Below are positions 29,553 to 36,900 of a stretch of DNA of 50,680 bases, piece after piece. The notes beneath the pieces are model-generated. The model did not search any database, was not told the DNA's origin, and saw only the letters and a list, made by a program, of their open reading frames with translations. Each line of letters starts with the position of its first letter. The first letter of the stretch is position 1. Source of the stretch: 2-02-FULL-45-10 sp046590235 (lineage in GTDB: Bacteria > Patescibacteriota > Patescibacteriia > Magasanikbacterales > GWA2-37-8). The position numbers and the translations under genes are program-made. The stretch is taken from positions 1-50,680 of the forward strand of contig JBKJTY010000011.1 of NCBI GenBank assembly GCA_046590235.1, in the 5' to 3' direction.

Positions 29553-30119
29553 ATGGATAAGGATGAGGCATTATGGATTCTCAATGAAGGGGATTCGACA
29601 AGTATGCAGTTTCGTGAGGCGATTGCTTATTTCCAGAACCTGCTCGACCCCAAGGCTCCGGCCGGAACGGTGCTCTGCAATGCCATCATGCGCATCTGGC
29701 CGACCCCGGCTTTCGAGGGTGTACTGTTGCGCGAGGTCAATGGCGAATACCAGGTCTACTTGCGTCGTCGGGCTGAGAACGAAGCCTACCCACTTCAATA
29801 CCACTCTCCCGGCGTGCTTTACTGCAATGCGGACGAGTCCGACGAGACCGCGGCCAAACGCCTCTTCGAGGAGTTTGGTTGCGAATTCGACTACGAACAG
29901 ATCGATTCGTTGGTGGTTAATGATGTGCGTGGGCGACTGCGATCAGTGATCTATCTGCTCACCACTCGAAGCGAACCTCGTCTCGATGAGCGTCACGGAT
30001 GGTTCCCGGTGAACCGTTTGCCGGAGAAAACCATAGAGCATCACCGTCTCCAGGTGATTCCGCGTGCTGTGGCTAAGGTCATGGTTCGAGCCAGCAGGGC
30101 GAAGTGTGGTGATAAATGA
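29553..30119 (+). CDS. GC-rich NUDIX-like hydrolase
   Basis: A 188-residue protein, GC-rich compared with the rfb genes on both sides. The region HSPGVLYCNADESDETAAKR then LFEEFGCEF (about 89-117) resembles a NUDIX box, with EE..G in the right place; but the leading Glu position and the Arg do not fit the consensus exactly, so the metal site may be altered. A later HGWFPVNRLPEKTIEHHR stretch is like the substrate-loop end of IDI/MutT-type NUDIX proteins. A GAGGG-type SD precedes the ATG. It has its own promoter and a 3' hairpin. Possible roles are removal of damaged nucleotides or nucleotide-sugars; not proven. Confidence 0.65.
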   Translation: MDKDEALWILNEGDSTSMQFREAIAYFQNLLDPKAPAGTVLCNAIMRIWPTPAFEGVLLREVNGEYQVYLRRRAENEAYPLQYHSPGVLYCNADESDETAAKRLFEEFGCEFDYEQIDSLVVNDVRGRLRSVIYLLTTRSEPRLDERHGWFPVNRLPEKTIEHHRLQVIPRAVAKVMVRASRAKCGDK

Positions 30120-30128
30120 GGATGTTGG

Positions 30129-30167
30129 GCCCCGGTGGAAAGTCATTCTTGACGAGTACACCGGGGC
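30129..30167 (+). other. GC-rich hairpin 3' of the NUDIX-like gene
   Basis: GCCCCGGTG and CACCGGGGC form a perfect 9-bp stem with a long loop, 9 bp after the stop. It is followed by a loosely T-rich stretch. Confidence 0.8.
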
Positions 30168-30191
30168 TATTCTATTTGTAAAGGTAAACCG

Positions 30192-30220
30192 TTGCTTTTT
30201 TAAGCAAAAAGTGGTACTGT
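30192..30220 (+). promoter_or_regulatory. Probable own promoter of rfbH
   Basis: TTGCTT (30192-30197) and TACTGT (30215-30220), spacer 17 bp. rfbH needs its own promoter because a terminator and the NUDIX-like unit cut it off from rfbG. Confidence 0.55.
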
Positions 30221-30262
30221 GCAAGTACTTACTAGCCTGTTTTCGTACAGCAAAAAGGATTT

Positions 30263-31585
30263 ATGAATGATCAATTAAAAGGACTTTTGGAAGCAGATTA
30301 TCGCGAACATTTTCCAGTTAAAAAATTTATTCCAGGCCAATCCATCGTACCTGTCTCAGGCAAAGTTTTTGATGAGCATGAAATTGTGAATGCTACAGAA
30401 GCAGTGCTCGATGGCTGGTGGACAGACGGACGATTTAGCGCATCTTTTGAACATCGCCTGGCAAAATGGCTAGGGGTATCTTTTGCTTGCTTGGTTAATT
30501 CAGGTTCTTCGGCAAATTTAATCGCGGTAACGGCACTTACATCACTCAAACTAGGTGAGAAAAGGCTAAAGCCAGGTGATGAAATTATTACTGTTGCGGC
30601 CGGGTTCCCAAGTACCGTCAATCCGATTGTGCAAAACCGGTTAGTGCCTGTTTTTGTCCATGTTGATCTAGGTACCTATAATGCAAATATCGAAGAGGTA
30701 AAAAAAGCGATTTCGCCAAAAACGCGCGCAATTATGATCGCGCATACGCTTGGTAATCCTTTTCACTTAGAAGCAATAGCCGAGCTTTGTGCAAAACACG
30801 ATCTCTGGTTAATTGAAGATAACTGTGACGCGCTTGGTTCACGTTATAACGGTAAAAAAACCGGCACATTTGGACAGATTGCTACGTGCAGTTTTTATCC
30901 GGCACATCACATTACTATGGGTGAGGGCGGGGCAGTATTTACTAACGATTCACGTCTATATAAAATTATTGAATCAGTACGTGATTGGGGACGTGATTGT
31001 TGGTGTCCAACTGGCAAAGATAATACCTGCGGTAAGCGCTTCTGTTGGCAGCTCGGTACACTTCCAGTCGGCTACGATCATAAATATACCTACTCCGAAA
31101 TGGGGTACAATTTGAAAGCGACTGATATTCAAGCAGCCATTGGTTTGGCACAACTTCAAAAGGTAGATTCATTTATTGAGAAAAGAAAAGAAAACTTTAA
31201 CAGGCTTTTTGAAGGATTAAAACAGTATGAGTCTTCCTTCATATTACCTCAGTGGGAGCCGAGTGCGGAGCCAAGCTGGTTCGGGTTTCTTCTGACGGTG
31301 CGTACCGATGCATCATTTTCGCGTGAAAGTATTATTAAATTTCTGCAAGAGAAAAAAATCGGAACGCGTTATTTGTTCGCTGGTAACTTACTCCGTCAGC
31401 CGTATTTTGCTGAGCGCAAAGATATCGAGTATCGAGTTATCGGCGACTTAAAAAATACAGATATCGTAATGAATAATACATTTTGGGTTGGATGTTATCC
31501 AGGGCTAACGTCTGAGATGATAACGTATATGATCGATTCTTTTAAGGAATTCATGGAACAACAATCGTTAAATAAGCCAGCATAA
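30263..31585 (+). CDS. rfbH: CDP-4-dehydro-6-deoxyglucose 3-dehydratase (E1)
   Basis: A PMP-dependent iron-sulphur enzyme that removes the C3 hydroxyl, the key step to 3,6-dideoxysugars. The 440-residue fold is DegT/DnrJ/EryC1 aminotransferase-like. FYPAHHITMGEGGAV (211-225) has His at the place of the PLP-binding Lys, as known for E1. The [2Fe-2S] ligands C188, C246, C248 and C256 match the E1 spacing C-x57-C-x1-C-x7-C exactly. E1 needs an E3-type reductase; no such gene is in the window. An AAAGGA SD precedes the ATG. It is separated from rfbG by the NUDIX-like unit. Confidence 0.95.
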   Translation: MNDQLKGLLEADYREHFPVKKFIPGQSIVPVSGKVFDEHEIVNATEAVLDGWWTDGRFSASFEHRLAKWLGVSFACLVNSGSSANLIAVTALTSLKLGEKRLKPGDEIITVAAGFPSTVNPIVQNRLVPVFVHVDLGTYNANIEEVKKAISPKTRAIMIAHTLGNPFHLEAIAELCAKHDLWLIEDNCDALGSRYNGKKTGTFGQIATCSFYPAHHITMGEGGAVFTNDSRLYKIIESVRDWGRDCWCPTGKDNTCGKRFCWQLGTLPVGYDHKYTYSEMGYNLKATDIQAAIGLAQLQKVDSFIEKRKENFNRLFEGLKQYESSFILPQWEPSAEPSWFGFLLTVRTDASFSRESIIKFLQEKKIGTRYLFAGNLLRQPYFAERKDIEYRVIGDLKNTDIVMNNTFWVGCYPGLTSEMITYMIDSFKEFMEQQSLNKPA

Positions 31586-31595
31586 TCGTATAAAC

Positions 31596-31625
31596 AAAAA
31601 CACTCTCAAAATGAGAGTGTTTTTT
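31596..31625. terminator. Bidirectional terminator between rfbH and a lipoprotein gene
   Basis: AAAAACACTCTCA and TGAGAGTGTTTTTT form the stem. Confidence 0.92.
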
Positions 31626-31638
31626 AATTATGTTACTA

Positions 31639-32109
31639 TTATTCTTCGCTTTCAAAATCTTCTGGAATAGGCATGAGTAAAGCACCAACTTTTGTTTTGC
31701 CGATATCGAGCGTGAACACGATGAGGTGTGTTTCACTTTGACCGCCAACTCCGTAAGCGCCATCTTCTTCTGGGCCGGATTCAGTCTTGAAACCATCTTT
31801 CTTAAGCATGTTTTCGATTGCTGTAATATCTTTTTGTGTTACTGTGCGTGAAACGTTATATTCAATACCTGTTGCCCCTTTGACTGGGAAGTCGTTGAGG
31901 AATGAAGTAATTTTTGCTTCACCAAACGTTTTCTTGACGTATGATTCCAAAACTTTTGCATTGTCAGTCGGATTAGTAACTTTAATGCCAGATCCACCGT
32001 CATTGTTTGTTTGCTTAGTTTCAGTTGTGTTAGAGTTGGAACAGCCTGCGCCGGTTAGTGTGAGCAAAGTCACTACTCCAGCAGCTGCTAAGAATCTTTT
32101 TATTTGCAT
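31639..32109 (-). CDS. Small lipoprotein, paralogue of 24193-24708
   Basis: From ATG 32109 the protein has 156 residues. The N-terminus MQIKRFLAAAGVVTLLTL leads to the lipobox TGAGC (Cys 23). A polar Thr/Asn/Gly linker follows, then a domain with VKKTFGEAKITSFLNDFPVK and TQKDITAIENMLKKDGF, the same order as in the protein at 24193. The open frame extends upstream to 32220 but only through a region with the promoter and terminator, so I trimmed it. The mature protein ends in an acidic tail. Surface-exposed, function unknown. Duplication at two separate loci, each next to GC-rich units, is worth noting. Confidence 0.8.
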   Translation of the reverse strand: MQIKRFLAAAGVVTLLTLTGAGCSNSNTTETKQTNNDGGSGIKVTNPTDNAKVLESYVKKTFGEAKITSFLNDFPVKGATGIEYNVSRTVTQKDITAIENMLKKDGFKTESGPEEDGAYGVGGQSETHLIVFTLDIGKTKVGALLMPIPEDFESEE

Positions 32110-32172
32110 AATCATACAATATAAATAGTAAATCATACTTAAGTATAACACATCACTATTGGTAGAACAAAT

Positions 32173-32196
32173 AAAAACAGCCCGAAAGCTGTTTTT
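32173..32196 (-). terminator. Terminator downstream of the decayed tRNA copy
   Basis: On the minus strand AAAACAGC and GCTGTTTT form the stem followed by TATTTG. It occupies the same place relative to the decayed tRNA as 32739-32764 does to the intact tRNA-Lys. Confidence 0.75.
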
Positions 32197-32202
32197 CAAT
32201 GT

Positions 32203-32253
32203 GGGTTGCCGGGGGCTCAAACCTAAGACCTTATCCTTAAAAAGGGTACGCTC
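32203..32253 (-). pseudogene. Decayed tRNA-Lys copy (3' part)
   Basis: Aligned with the intact tRNA-Lys at 32770-32842, the anticodon arm (CTTTTTAAGGATAAGG on the minus strand), T-arm and 3' acceptor strand are still recognisable, together with the CAATGT just outside the 3' end. The T-stem is broken (CTTAG for CCGGG), the anticodon loop has an extra base, and the D-arm and 5' acceptor strand cannot be found. It is either an old tandem copy or an attachment-site remnant of an integrated element covering the 572 bp between the copies. Confidence 0.72.
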
Positions 32254-32275
32254 AAATAATCAGGTGCGCAAAACT

Positions 32276-32306
32276 AAAAACATCCGTCGTAATAACGGAT
32301 GTTTTT
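32276..32306. terminator. Bidirectional terminator 3' of the gene at 32397-32657
   Basis: AAAAACATCCGT and ACGGATGTTTTT form a 12-bp stem around CGTAATA. Confidence 0.9.
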
Positions 32307-32361
32307 GTATCTCTTGACGCCAGAGGTCTGACGTAAAAGGATAAGGATCGGCCGGAGATAA

Positions 32362-32403
32362 GCGCCAACCCTCATCATACTTGAGAATTGGTGGGTTTAG
32401 CGC
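32362..32403 (-). other. Hairpin overlapping the 3' end of the gene at 32397-32657
   Basis: GCGC plus AACCC face GGGTT plus GCGC, with a 21-base loop. It has no T run and corresponds to the 3' hairpins of the other GC-rich units. Confidence 0.65.
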
Positions 32404-32657
32404 GTTAGCCGTCGCCCGAGGGTGAACGAGCCGAACGATGTTAGTCCAAACCCGACACTAAAGGCAAGGCCTTTGAGCGCGCGGGCGTAGTGCCAGTCGT
32501 GTCGCGGGTCAATCGGCGAGTTTCCGAGTAAATACTCGAAAAAACACCAGAATGCTGCGAGTACGCATGCGATAAGCATGATTGCGCTGAAAATGTGTAA
32601 ATTAATTGCAAAAAACTGCTTCACTTCACTTTCAGGGCGATTGATTACGGTAGGCAT
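32397..32657 (-). CDS. GC-rich gene for an 86-residue two-helix membrane protein
   Basis: Not recognised. A polar N-terminus (about 1-18) precedes two hydrophobic segments, about 19-40 (NLHIFSAIMLIACVLAAFWC) and 60-80 (ALKGLAFSVGFGLTSFGSFT), and the protein ends in RRLTR. An AGGAGG SD precedes the ATG; it lies inside a possible GCTC/GAGC mini-hairpin. The promoter is close to consensus. The gene lies between the decayed and the intact tRNA-Lys, which makes it a candidate cargo of an integrated element. Its architecture matches the GC-rich units at 8-10, 17-20, 25 and 30 kb. Confidence 0.75.
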   Translation of the reverse strand: MPTVINRPESEVKQFFAINLHIFSAIMLIACVLAAFWCFFEYLLGNSPIDPRHDWHYARALKGLAFSVGFGLTSFGSFTLGRRLTR

Positions 32658-32701
32658 TAGCTCCTCCTAGAGCATGGTTAGCGGTAACGAATCAATGAAA
32701 C

Positions 32702-32730
32702 ATTATAGCATAAAAATGCCCAAAAGTCAA
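32702..32730 (-). promoter_or_regulatory. Promoter of the gene at 32397-32657
   Basis: On the minus strand TTGACT (32725-32730), 17-bp spacer ending ATGC, TATAAT (32702-32707). Close in sequence to the promoter at 17813-17841. Confidence 0.85.
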
Positions 32731-32738
32731 TGGTAAAC

Positions 32739-32764
32739 AAAAACCCCCTAAACTAGGGGGTTTT
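32739..32764 (-). terminator. Terminator of tRNA-Lys
   Basis: On the minus strand AAAACCCCCT and AGGGGGTTTTT form the stem right after the tRNA. Confidence 0.88.
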
Positions 32765-32769
32765 CAATG

Positions 32770-32842
32770 TGGGTCGGCCGGGGCTCGAACCCGGGACCTT
32801 ATCCTTAAAAGGGATCTGCTCTACCAGCTGAGCTACCGACCC
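32770..32842 (-). tRNA. tRNA-Lys (anticodon UUU)
   Basis: Cloverleaf on the minus strand: acceptor GGGTCGG/CCGACCC, D-stem GCTC/GAGC, anticodon loop CTTTTAA with UUU, T-arm CCGGG-TTCGAGC-CCCGG, discriminator A. The 3' CCA is not encoded. The last anticodon-stem pair is a mismatch (G-A). Confidence 0.95.
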
Positions 32843-32929
32843 GCCTTCGTCCGCTACAGCTTTAGCGGAAGCGGATTCTCTGGTTATCTTAGAAAAGCCT
32901 TAGAATAAAGCGATTTTTAAGATGAGAAG

Positions 32930-32958
32930 ATAATACACTAAAAGCAAAATAAAATCAA
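32930..32958 (-). promoter_or_regulatory. Probable tRNA-Lys promoter
   Basis: On the minus strand TTGATT (32953-32958) and TATTAT (32930-32935), 17 bp apart, about 85 bases before the tRNA. Apart from this and a TCCGCT/AGCGGA mini-hairpin near 32849-32870 I see nothing in 32843-33030. Confidence 0.55.
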
Positions 32959-33030
32959 GGTTTTCCTCCACAGTTACAGAAAGCAACAGGATTGCTACCC
33001 GTCATGTATAGTAATTATTAAGCAAAGTAT

Positions 33031-33276
33031 ATGCATTATTACTCAAATCATATGGGGTTGCTCTGGGGTGGGGGTATCATCATGTTTGCTGTAAATATCC
33101 TGCTTTGGATAGCCATATTCTGGGGAGTTATCTACGCTATCCGCGCATTAAATGGAGGTTCACGGCATAATTTTCCAGTGCATACGAGAGCTTTAGCCAT
33201 CCTTGATGAGCGGTATGCTAAGGGTGAAATTAGCAAAGATGAGTACTTAGAGCGTAAGCGAGACCTGCTAAGTTAG
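33031..33276 (+). CDS. Small SHOCT-domain membrane protein
   Basis: An 81-residue protein with one hydrophobic helix (about 9-37, LLWGGGIIMFAVNILLWIAI onward) and a C-terminal SHOCT motif, ALAILDERYAKGEISKDEYL (about 54-73), ending ERKRDLL. SHOCT is a short oligomerisation motif at protein ends. Such small TM-SHOCT proteins are common in bacteria and their function is not known. It lies alone between the tRNA-Lys region and a terminator. Start chosen as the first ATG; no SD is seen. Confidence 0.82.
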   Translation: MHYYSNHMGLLWGGGIIMFAVNILLWIAIFWGVIYAIRALNGGSRHNFPVHTRALAILDERYAKGEISKDEYLERKRDLLS

Positions 33277-33278
33277 TT

Positions 33279-33302
33279 AAAACGGGTATATGCCCGTTTT
33301 TT
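33279..33302 (+). terminator. Terminator after the SHOCT gene
   Basis: AAAACGGG and CCCGTTTTTT form the stem around TATATG. Confidence 0.88.
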
Positions 33303-33312
33303 CATGCAGTTC

Positions 33313-33341
33313 TCGACTTTTACCTTCTTAAATGCTATACT
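33313..33341 (+). promoter_or_regulatory. Promoter of the translin-family gene
   Basis: TCGACT (33313-33318), 17-bp spacer ending ATGC, TATACT (33336-33341); leader about 15 bases. Confidence 0.7.
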
Positions 33342-33362
33342 TGAGCATATTATTATATACGT

Positions 33363-33935
33363 ATGCTCAACAAAAAATATTTCCAAACACTCCGAACAGA
33401 CCTTTTAGCCTATGCGGAAAAACGTCGTGAAGTGATCAAAATGGCAGGGGATGCACAGCATCATGCTAAACGCGCTATCTTTGCCCTTCAACGTGAAAGT
33501 TTGCAAGAAGCAAGTGAAAGTTTGTCTAAAGCAGAAACAAATTTAAAAGAATTAACAAAAAAGTATAGTAAGGATACTCGCATTTTTGACGAAGGATCAT
33601 TTAAGGCAGCGCTCGAAGAATATACTGAAGCAGTTTTGTTTAAACAATTTTTAGAAGGTAAAGAGATTGGTGAAATTAAGGCCTTCAAATTAGATAGTGA
33701 CGCGTATGTTTCCGGGCTTTGTGATGTGCCGGGTGAAATTGTGCGATATGCGATCAAGGCGGCGACTGAACGTAAGTTTGCGATGGTGCAGCGAGCGTAT
33801 GCGGTTTCTGAAGCGATTATAGCGGAGCTTATTGATATGGACCTTACAGGTTATAATCGTCAGAAGTTTGATCAGGCTAAACAAGCACACAATAAATTGC
33901 AGCAGATTGTCTACGAAGTTAGTTTAAAAGCTTAA
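33363..33935 (+). CDS. Translin-family protein
   Basis: A 190-residue all-alpha protein. The block DAYVSGLCDVPGEIVRYAIK (about 112-131) is characteristic of translin and TRAX, as are the N-terminal basic helices with REVIKMAGDAQHHAKRAIF. Eukaryotic translin binds single-stranded RNA/DNA and forms the C3PO nuclease with TRAX; archaeal homologues also bind RNA. Whether this protein has nuclease residues cannot be judged by eye. It starts a run of genes with 2-bp spacing to the next ORF, but the neighbours (a secreted protein, a Mur ligase) give no functional hint. Translin homologues in CPR bacteria are known to me only as sporadic annotations. Confidence 0.78.
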   Translation: MLNKKYFQTLRTDLLAYAEKRREVIKMAGDAQHHAKRAIFALQRESLQEASESLSKAETNLKELTKKYSKDTRIFDEGSFKAALEEYTEAVLFKQFLEGKEIGEIKAFKLDSDAYVSGLCDVPGEIVRYAIKAATERKFAMVQRAYAVSEAIIAELIDMDLTGYNRQKFDQAKQAHNKLQQIVYEVSLKA

Positions 33936-33937
33936 GT

Positions 33938-36900
33938 ATGGATAGTTATAAAAAAAGTATCCTTTTTTCATTTTTAATATTTTTTTTCTGTTTCCAGGCA
34001 GAGGATTCTCAAGCGGTGTTAAATTATTTAACACCTAATAATCCCTGGACAGTAGACGGAACCGTCAGTGCGATAAAAAAAGGGCCCGATGGCACTATTT
34101 ATGTTGGTGGAGCATTCTATAGTCTGTTTAATACCAATTCTTCCACTCACTCGATGGCATTGCCAATTAATACGGTAACAAACTTGCCAGGGATGGCTAC
34201 GTACCCATCACTCAATTCATCGCCGGAAATGGTTATTCCAGATGGTAATAACGGTTGGTATATTGGTGGAGGTAATGGTGGTGCGCTCTATATTCAAGGA
34301 GACCCTGAACCGCGATATCTTATCCATGTGCTATCGACCGGAGTGATTAATCCATCGTTTAACCCGGTAATTACTAGTACTGTACGAGCGCTCGCGCTTA
34401 GCAGTACTACTTTGTATATTGGTGGTGATTTTAGGTTCGTCAACAACACAGCTAGAAACCGCTTAGCCGCTCTCGATACCAGCGGAAATTTATTAAGCTG
34501 GAATCCAGACGTGAATAATGGTGTTTATGATATTGCTTTAGACCCAAGTGGTTCGACGACCACCATTTATGTTGGTGGTGCATTTACTACATCTTCCGCA
34601 GCGGTGCGAAATCGCGCCGCCGCTTTTGATGCGAATGGGGCAGTTTCAAGTTGGAACCCAAATGTTGGTTCGGGTATTGTGTATAGAATTTTACTCCACC
34701 CATCAGGGGCGACATCGACTATCTACATGAGCGGAAGCTTTACGTCGGTTGGTAGTTCAACGAAATCATATTTAGCATCAGTTAATAATACAAATGGTGC
34801 CACAACAACGTGGTCACCAATTCCAAACTCAAGTGTTTTCAGCGGCTTTACTATGTCGAGTACCACCCTGTATGTGGGCGGTAGCTTTACAACAATAACC
34901 AATAATGGAGTTACTTCAAACAGAAATAGACTTGCTGCTTTTGACTTAAACGGTAACTTGCTTGATACATGGGTTCCGGGGAAGGCTGCTGGGGTTAACT
35001 ACATGTTGTATGCGAGTGGTACGATCTATATGTCCAATGGAAGTGGTACGACGGTGAACCCGCATAGTTCGCTAGTATCTACGACGGTTGGTCCGATTGT
35101 TGGTTTTGATGAAGCGGGAGAAATTAGTTTTAACCCTGTGGCAACATTGGGGTACAACCAGACAGCTGGCAGAAGCCTCGCCTATGCAAATAACGTCGTG
35201 TACCTGATGGGTTGGTTGCGTGGTTTTTATCCAGTTGGCCGTGAATTTATTTTTGCTTTAGACAGCAATCGTAATTTAAAAAGTTGGTATCCGTCTTTAA
35301 ATGGCAGTGTCAGTACGATGCTCGTCACCAGCAATACTGTGTATGTTGCAGGATCGTTTACCACTGTTACAGGAACAAACAGCTCCGGGGCACGGGAGCG
35401 TCTGGCAGCATTTGATTTTGATGGTAACTTGCTGCCATGGGCGCCGCGCGTTAATGGTTCTGTTAATGCACTAGCTATTAATCCCGAAGGGACGGTTATT
35501 TATGCGGGTGGTGCATTCACTACAACGAGTGATAGTAATCGGCAGCGTCTGGCGGCATTCGACCTCAACGGAAATACACTAGCTTGGGATCCGGGCGCAA
35601 GTAGTACGGTGAATACAATCGTAGTCGGGCCATCAGGTATTACCACTTCAATCTTTGTTGGCGGTTCATTTACCAAAGTTGCCAATACTACCCGTAACCG
35701 CATTGCGGCAATCGATCCAAACGGTGTATTGATTGGTAGCTGGAATCCAGCCATGGGTAGTACTGTTAATACACTTGAATTTGACCAGACTGGTTCAACA
35801 TCTTCTATTTTTGTAGGTGGCAGTTTTACAACTGTAAGCAGTTCGGTTGCGCGTAACCGCGCAGCTGCCATAGACATGAATGGTAAGGCAACCCAGTGGA
35901 ACCCAAACATAACCGGAACAGTGAGTGATATAGAAATCACCACCACATCCGTATATTTAGTCGGTTCAATTACCTCGGTAAGTGGAACAGCGCGAACTGG
36001 TTTTGTTGAGTTGGATAAAACATCCGGTACAATAAAGGGGTATGATTTAAATATCGGCGGGTCTACATCCGCGGCTGTATCGCTGATTACTGAAAATTCA
36101 TTTTTTGTGGGCGCGAGTTTTTTTAATAGCTATTTCGGTTATGATCGAAAAATGCGCGGTCCATTTGGTGAATTTGAATTACACCGGGCAGGTTTTGTTT
36201 CGAGCGCTTCGACTGTGGCGGAAAATGTGGGCACCGTAACATTCGTTTACACACTGAACGCTACATCAACAGAAGATATCTCGTTTGATTATGCCGTATC
36301 TGGTGGTACTGCTACACAGGGGAATGATTTTACATTTAGCACTGGCACAGCTACAATCACGGCAGGATCACTTACAACGTCCGTTGACCTCATTGTGACA
36401 GATGATGTGGAGGCTGACCCCAATGAAACAATTGTTTTGACCTTGTCGAATAGTAGGGGGGCCGCTATTACTACATCGACCTACACATTAACGATTAGTG
36501 ATGATGATGTGGCTAGTAGTGGTAGTAATAATAGTAGTAATGCCTATAGCCCACCTTTGGTTATGAGTGATATCGCGGCTACTGCACCACAGATAACAGT
36601 AACTACGACCGTGTCCACAACGACAACGGTAATTATGGTTACGACAACATTAGCATCACCAACAACGACAATAATCATTATTCCAATTTTAGTAGATTCC
36701 TCACATTCCGTTGCAACAACAAGTAATAAAACCATCAATGCAACACCGCTCTTTAAGCGACAGTTGATGGTGGGTACAATAGGTGACGATGTTTTACAGC
36801 TTCAAAAAATGTTAAATAAACTTGGTTTTACCGTTGCAAAGACTGGGGCAGGTTCACCAGGTAACGAAACAAAGACGTTTGGACCCGCAACAAAAAAAGC

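Noticed and set aside
32110..32220. N-terminal extension of the second lipoprotein
   Set aside because: It runs through the terminator and promoter region and would bury the lipoprotein signal peptide; the start at 32109 gives a perfect signal sequence.
36510..36760. Repetitive ACA/ACG-rich stretch considered as a tandem repeat or CRISPR-like array
   Set aside because: It codes for the Thr/Ser/Val-rich linker of the large surface protein; there is no regular repeat-spacer structure.
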